Of a stretch of 64,000 nt of DNA, positions 61,661 through 64,000 are shown piece by piece. The stretch is from Promerops cafer (lineage: Eukaryota; Chordata; Aves; Passeriformes; Nectariniidae), in the NCBI GenBank assembly GCA_013398275.1, contig VZSE01002700.1, forward strand, positions 2,102,455-2,166,454, written 5' to 3'. The position numbers and the translations under genes are program-made. The notes below the pieces were generated by a model, which was given only the letters and a program-made list of their open reading frames with translations, searched no databases and was not told where the DNA came from. Each line of letters begins with the position of its first letter. The first letter of the stretch is position 1.

Positions 61661-64000
61661 AGGTTTATGCACTGTGCTACTCTTCTGTAAGACATATTTG
61701 AAAACTTGCTTTTCTGTTAAGTGATCTCTAAGTCTCCCTAATTCAAAATTTTACATTGAAATAACACTGAACCATTTCTATTCATTTATTTATCTACTTA
61801 CTTTTGATGAACAGTAAATTTGTTGAAAAATTCCCTTTGGGAAGAACTTGAAGTATTAAAAAATCTAGGTCAAGTTTATGGTTTCAGAAGAAGAATAAGG
61901 ATTACATTTTGATAATGTTGAAAAATAATATTTTGATACTTATAAAACAAATATTTGATCTTTCTGGTTCAAAATTTTTAATTTTACTTAAAAATTGACC
62001 TTTGATTTAGAAAAAACAAGCAAATATTTATACCCCCTCCAGTACCATTGTATATCTTAAAAGATCTCTGTTTATGCTGAAGAAAATTTTGAAGTTAAAT
62101 TGAGATTAATGTTTGAATTGTTTTTCCCCTCTAAAACTGGGAAATTCAATATTCCTTATATCATGTTATGGGGCATGGGGGGTTGTTTTGGTTTTGTTTT
62201 GTTTTTCCCCAAATTCCCTTTCAATACACGTATCAACCTAAAGTATCTTTTATCCACTTTGTTTTGGGACAGTTCTCAAGTGTAGCACTGACTGTAGATT
62301 CTTTCCTTACTCTCATAGATGCTAATCTTAGCTCCCTGTACACTTCACTTTTAATTTTTTTTTTTTGAGAAATAACTTGTTTGCAAACATCCCACTTCAA
62401 ATTTCCAGTTCCTGTTAATGGTCATATGTCTACTCTGGCACTTGTCTTTGACTGGTAACTGCAATCCCTAATTTAGATGGTGTAGTGGGAAAATATTTGC
62501 AATAAATCTGACATTGTGTATTTTACAAGTGGTTTGACTGCTATTTCCTTGAAACTCTTAAAAAATCTTAATGTTCTATCTTCATGTGGCAGCATGAGAA
62601 TTCAGTTTACATTTCAAAAGAAAAAAATCATCCTTAGCTATAAAGCTTATGAAGAAAATCTCAAAAATTAAAAGTAAATTAACTCTACCTTCTGCAAATT
62701 ATTCTTTTAAATCTCAAAACTATAGTTCAATCTTACTTTATTCTTAATTTTTTATTCTCTTGGTCTAACAAGTATTGCCTTGCCGAAGGTTCATGAATAT
62801 TCTAAGTTTATGGGAAAATATTATGTATCTTTGTTTTCTTTTTGGATTGACTTCTTTTATATTATCTTATTGCCCACCTGGCATACAAATGCCTAGGTAC
62901 CAGAGAAGCCAAGGAAGTTTCCCTACACAGATGAAGCATAGCTGAGAAAGCAGCAACATTCTTTTGCCAGCCTCATGTTCTCTGCTCGGTTCATATGGCA
63001 ATTTTGGCCCGTGGTGAAACCACAGCAGGAGAAGCATGAACAGCAAATGTCACACATGTAGGAGACACATGGGACAACCTAATCCAAAGGTGGCATTGGT
63101 CTCAGTGGCTGTACTCTACCCTGCTGAGTAAATACACCACCCTCTCCTCTGGCCAGGTAAAGCTTCTCCATTTCGCTACAAACTATGGACTGTAGCTCCA
63201 TGTGAGTGAGGTAGAAAAAGGTGTAAATTGAATTCTTCAATAGCCATGGTAAAAGTAGTTTTGGTGCTTGAAATGGAGTATCAGGAGATCAGTCTCGATC
63301 TGGCATTGACCTGTTCTATGAGTGCTGAGCTCTTCTGAAAGCTTTTTCTTTAGATGCTTCTTTCTTTACCTTTAATGAAGGTGAATGATCTCTAATGCAA
63401 AAATCCTCCTATAAGGCAGCATCAAGGACTGAATAGGTCAAACATTCACTTTTGAGTAATTTATGCATTGGACACTTGCCTATTGAAAGGTATGTCAAGA
63501 GCATTAAAATCTTTGTATGCTTCCTGTTGTGCCAGAGTAGTGACTCTGGATGTAAAAACATGGACTTTAAATAAGTATGTACAAATTATATCTATTTCAG
63601 ATGAGAAAATGCACAAGTGATGAAAATAGAGGCAGATAAATATTCAGGCTGCATTATATATGGGATTGCATTATATATTGACAAATGGATAAAAGAGAAC
63701 TGGCTGTCCTGGGGGCTCCTAATGAGATATGGACTCCTTTACTTTTAGGTCACCCTTGTGAATCCCAGCAAGGTCAGAAACTAACAAAATGTGGCCTGAA
63801 TTGGCAATGGCAGTCCAGTTCCTTACTGCCAGATGTTCAGATAATAAAAGTAACTGCAATGACTGGCAGCATACTATAGCCTTGTCAGAGAATCCAAATT
63901 AGCTTCCTCACCAGCTACTGAGAGGCCATGGAAAAGTAGCTCCTTCAAAAGCTGGTCTGAAATGTGAGAGGAAGTCCCAGAATAACTTCTTGCACTGCAT
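61661..64000. other. Unique non-coding DNA, no gene recognised
   Basis: AT-rich to the end of the window, with T runs near 62350 and only short open frames lacking domains. No repeat family recognised. Confidence 0.65.

Noticed and set aside
1..64000. A CRISPR array, operon, toxin-antitoxin or other microbial-type system
   Set aside because: The sequence is vertebrate nuclear DNA: CR1 and LTR repeats, CpG depletion, no dense coding, no spaced direct repeats.

Overview
This is vertebrate, almost certainly avian, nuclear DNA; a songbird is my best guess. The recognisable interspersed repeats are CR1-type LINE fragments, most ending in the CR1 tail of repeated ATTCTGTG-like units, and long solo LTRs of endogenous retroviruses. 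There is no Alu, L1 or other mammalian SINE/LINE signature. CpG is sparse outside the LTRs. I find no operon, tRNA, rRNA, CRISPR array or intact protein-coding gene. The open frames in the window are short, lack coherent domains, and mostly lie over or antisense to repeats. It is best read as intergenic DNA or the inside of a very large intron.

Layout. 1-16.5 kb is mostly unique sequence with a 36-T run (4585-4620), a decayed LINE endonuclease remnant (about 7619-8240), a TTCTA microsatellite (12167-12210) and a G-quadruplex-capable G-rich block (12570-12619). 16.59-17.35 kb is a degraded CR1. 24.66-25.71 kb is a roughly 1 kb LTR (LTR A). 26.8-26.9 kb is a CR1 tail. 33.37-34.89 kb is the best preserved CR1: it covers the reverse-transcriptase half of ORF2 but is dead, with a nonsense codon, several frameshifts and a broken catalytic box. 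38.7-39.07 kb is another CR1 3' end. 51.66-51.75 kb is a CR1 tail on the minus strand. 55.84-57.60 kb is a CR1 split by a complete solo LTR (LTR B, 56101-57470) flanked by a 5-bp target duplication. 60.88-61.66 kb is an older relative of LTR A. A 20-base assembly gap (59318-59337) sits beside long A runs.

The non-repeat DNA is AT-rich. It contains several blocks that look like conserved non-coding regulatory elements, dense in homeodomain-type ATTA cores; the clearest is 52340-52970, followed by 53590-53960. These can only be confirmed by cross-species alignment.

No gene system works together here. The strongest observations are the nested LTR-in-CR1 locus, the inactivation of the longest CR1, the shared U5 end of the LTR families, the strand bias of the repeats, and the enhancer-like AT-rich blocks. 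I see no convincing evidence for a novel biological system.
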